Shown one piece after another: positions 14,107 to 16,014 of a stretch of DNA of 16,014 nucleotides. The stretch covers positions 1 to 16,014 of the forward strand of contig CAMLGG010000111.1 in NCBI GenBank assembly GCA_946479475.1. The letters are read 5' to 3'. A program made the position numbers and the translations under genes. Under the pieces are notes generated by a model. The model was not told where the DNA came from. It saw only the letters and a program-made list of their open reading frames with translations, and did no database searches. Positions within the stretch are counted from its first letter, which is position 1. Each line of letters opens with the position of its first letter. The DNA comes from an uncultured Ideonella sp. Its GTDB lineage: Bacteria > Pseudomonadota > Gammaproteobacteria > Burkholderiales > Burkholderiaceae.

Positions 14107-14835
14107 ATGGATTCGACGATGACGGCGCCCGAGCCTCGCACGGTGGACGCGGGCCGCGGCGTGAACTGGTGGACCGACGCCTGGACGCTGTTCATGAAGA
14201 ACCCGGGCATGTGGGTGGTGCTGGGCCTCGTCTTCCTGATCGTCTGCATCGTGCTGAGCGCGGTGCCATTGCTGGGCGGCCTCGCGACGGCATTGCTGAC
14301 ACCGGTGTTCGCCGGCGGCTGGATGCTGGCCGTGCGCAAGCAGGAGGGCGGCACTCCGATCGAGGTGGGCGACCTGTTCCTGGGCTTCAAGGATCAGCTC
14401 AACCCGCTGCTCGTGCTGGGCGCGCTGTCGCTGGCCGCTTCGGTGGTCGTCTTCCTCGTGATGGGCATGCTCGGCTTCGGCGCGATGCTGGGCATGGGCA
14501 TGGGTGCCGCGCACCAGAGCGCCTCGGGCATGCTGGCGGCGATGGGCGCCGGCATGCTTTCGCTGCTGGTCGGCCTGGCGCTGTTCGTGCCGATCACGAT
14601 GGCCTTCTGGTTCGCGCCCGCGCTGGTCGTCTTCGACGGGATGCCGCCGGTCGATGCCGTCAAGGCCAGCTTCACGGCCTGCCTGCGCAACATGATGCCC
14701 TTCCTGATCTACGGCGTGCTCGGCCTGGTGGCGAGCATCGTGGCCACCATCCCCTTCGGCCTGGGCTGGCTGGTGCTGATGCCCCTGATCATGCTGACCG
14801 CCTACGTCTCCTACCGCGAGGTCTTCGCGCGCTGA
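14107..14835 (+). CDS. BPSS1780-family multi-pass inner membrane protein
   Basis: A 242-residue integral membrane protein matching the BPSS1780-type family of betaproteobacteria, named after a Burkholderia pseudomallei protein of unknown function. The conserved entry VNWWTDAWTLFMKNPGMW (about residues 19-36) is followed by about five to six hydrophobic segments: about 36-60, 62-78, 98-125, 150-178 and two close segments about 196-236. The loop or helix at 119-151 is exceptionally rich in Met and Gly (eight Met in 33 residues) with one His. FAPALVVFDGMPPVDAVKASF (about 169-190) is the other conserved stretch and lies on a cytoplasmic or membrane-edge loop. No enzymatic motif is seen. It is preceded by a 132-base gap after ogt and followed 34 bases later by the radical SAM gene in the same direction, so it may share a transcript with that gene. 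Confidence 0.85.
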   Translation: MDSTMTAPEPRTVDAGRGVNWWTDAWTLFMKNPGMWVVLGLVFLIVCIVLSAVPLLGGLATALLTPVFAGGWMLAVRKQEGGTPIEVGDLFLGFKDQLNPLLVLGALSLAASVVVFLVMGMLGFGAMLGMGMGAAHQSASGMLAAMGAGMLSLLVGLALFVPITMAFWFAPALVVFDGMPPVDAVKASFTACLRNMMPFLIYGVLGLVASIVATIPFGLGWLVLMPLIMLTAYVSYREVFAR

Positions 14836-14869
14836 ACGCGCGGCATGTGCCATGGCCACGAAGGGAGTG

Positions 14870-16014
14870 ATGGCGTTGCGCGTGCTGTCGGTGATCCCGC
14901 CGATGACGCAGCTGAACACGCCCTACCCTTCGACGGCCTACCTCACCGGCTTCCTGCGCTCGCAGGGGATCGACGCCGTCCAGGAGGACCTCGCCCTCGC
15001 GCTGGTGCTGCGCCTGTTCTCGCCGGAAGGACTCGCGGCCCTGCATGAGCGCGTGCAGGCCTTGCCGGCCGCCCGGCAGACCGCGCAGACCCGGCACTTC
15101 GCGGCCGAGTACCCGCGCTATGCGGCCACCGTCGCGAAGACCATCGCCTTCCTTCAGGGCGCCGACCCGACGCTGGCCCACCGCATCGCCAGCCGCGGCC
15201 TGCTGCCAGAGGGCGAGCGCTTCGGTTCGCTCGAGGTCTACGGCGAGCTCTACCCGGAGGATGCCGACCCGCTCGGCTGGGCCTTCGGCGCGCTCGGGCT
15301 GCAGGACCGGGCGCGGCATCTCGCCACGCTGTACCTGAACGACCTGGCGGACGTGCTGCGAGACGCGGTCGACCCGCGTTTCGAGTTCGTGCGCTACGCC
15401 GAGCACCTGGCCACCAGCCAGCCGCATTTCGATCCGCTGGCCGAAGCGCTGGCCGCGTCCCGCCACCTGATCGACGAGACGCTTCATGCGCTCGCCGTGC
15501 AGGCGCTGGCGCGGCACGAGCCGCACGTCGTGCTGCTTTCGGTGCCCTTCCCGGGCGCCGTCTACGCCGCGCTGCGGATAGCCCAGACGATCCGGCAGGA
15601 GCGGCCCGAGGTCACCATCGCCCTGGGTGGCGGCTTCGTCAACACCGAGCTGCGCGAGCTGGCGGAGCCACGCCTGTTCGACTTCGTCGACGTGGTGACG
15701 CTCGATGCCGGCGAGCGGCCGTTGCTGGCGCTGCTGGAGCACGTCGCTGGCGAGCGCTCGGCCGAGCGCCTGGTGCGCAGCTTCGTTCGCGACCCGGACA
15801 CCGGCCAGGTCCGCTACGTCAACTGGCCCGAGCCCGACCTGCCCTTCGACCAGACCGGAACGCCGACCTGGGACGGCCTGCCCCTGCAGCAGTACCTGTC
15901 GCTGCTGGACATGCTCAACCCTATGAACCGGCTGTGGAACGACGGCCGCTGGAACAAGCTCACGGTCTCCACGGTCTACTACAGGTATAAGATCAGGTTC
16001 AGCGAGGTAAAGCT
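14870..16014 (+). CDS. B12-binding radical SAM-type protein, 3' partial
   Basis: The frame runs off the window edge; 381 full codons are visible. The N-terminus RVLSVIPPMTQLNTPYPS and the late segment PEPDLPFDQTGTPTWDGLPL through MLNPMNRLWNDGRWNKLTV are typical of a family of radical SAM enzymes with an N-terminal cobalamin-binding-like domain. That domain appears at about residues 215-295 (VVLLSVPFPGAVYAALRIAQ, then TIALGGGFVN and VVTLDAGERPLL); the classical DxHxxG cobalamin motif is not seen. In relatives the segment after NKLTV carries the CxxxxCxxC iron-sulfur motif. Here the corresponding residues (STVYYRYKIRFSEVK) contain no cysteine, and the last 45 or so bases also use AGG, TAT and GTA codons unlike the rest of the gene. 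The start is ambiguous: ATG 14870 has AAGG at 14861-14864, while in-frame ATG 14852 has no clear ribosome site. Reaction and substrate are unknown. Confidence 0.8.
   Translation, partial: MALRVLSVIPPMTQLNTPYPSTAYLTGFLRSQGIDAVQEDLALALVLRLFSPEGLAALHERVQALPAARQTAQTRHFAAEYPRYAATVAKTIAFLQGADPTLAHRIASRGLLPEGERFGSLEVYGELYPEDADPLGWAFGALGLQDRARHLATLYLNDLADVLRDAVDPRFEFVRYAEHLATSQPHFDPLAEALAASRHLIDETLHALAVQALARHEPHVVLLSVPFPGAVYAALRIAQTIRQERPEVTIALGGGFVNTELRELAEPRLFDFVDVVTLDAGERPLLALLEHVAGERSAERLVRSFVRDPDTGQVRYVNWPEPDLPFDQTGTPTWDGLPLQQYLSLLDMLNPMNRLWNDGRWNKLTVSTVYYRYKIRFSEVK

Noticed and set aside
13360..14919. Minus-strand His/Gln-rich open frame of about 519 codons
   Set aside because: The His/Gln richness comes from reading Val/Leu/Met codons of the membrane protein gene in reverse; there is no ribosome site or known domain.

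Overview
The window is uniformly GC-rich and gene-dense, with short gaps and many GTG starts and overlapping stops. It looks like chromosome from a betaproteobacterium, most likely Burkholderiales. The evidence is an orphan Bug-type (tripartite tricarboxylate transporter) periplasmic binding protein, a BPSS1780-type membrane protein, split rfaE1 and rfaE2 heptose genes rather than a fused hldE, and the codon usage. This placement is inferred from gene content, not from a search. No mobile element, integrase, CRISPR array or phage gene was seen. Both ends cut through genes.

Layout: (1) 3-6458 (+) is the 3' part of a giant TPR glycosyltransferase, at least 2150 residues. It carries two heptosyltransferase-like (GT9) domains and two SPINDLY/O-GlcNAc-transferase-like (GT41) domains separated by TPR blocks, apparently from an internal duplication. 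(2) rfaE2 (6455-6958, +) overlaps its stop codon. (3) An EthD-family gene (-) ends on the same CTAG as rfaE2. (4) Then come a stand-alone CheY-like receiver (+) and an exported DUF1134/EipA-type protein (+). (5) rfaE1-hldD (-) form a tight two-gene operon. (6) A tRNA-Thr(CGT) has its own promoter and a terminator-like hairpin. (7) Next are a small exported HEIGH metallopeptidase (+), a UPF0149/YecA-type protein (-), a Bug binding protein (+) followed 8 bases later by an alkyl-DNA methyltransferase (+), and a BPSS1780-family multi-pass membrane protein (+). (8) The window ends inside a B12-binding radical SAM-type protein (+).

How the genes fit together: three ADP-heptose enzymes (RfaE1 kinase, RfaE2 adenylyltransferase, HldD epimerase) lie within about 4 kb, and the giant glycosyltransferase with heptosyltransferase-fold domains is translationally coupled to rfaE2. 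ADP-heptose is normally used for the lipopolysaccharide inner core. The coupling raises the possibility that the giant enzyme uses the same donor to glycosylate proteins. The DUF1134 protein also fits an envelope theme. The rest of the window is mostly unrelated housekeeping or accessory genes.

The most interesting points are the duplicated GT9/GT41 architecture and its link to rfaE2, two hairpins that hold or mask Shine-Dalgarno sequences (upstream of the metallopeptidase and of the Bug protein), and the loss of the expected cysteine motif in the last 40 or so bases of the radical SAM gene. That loss may be an assembly-end artefact.
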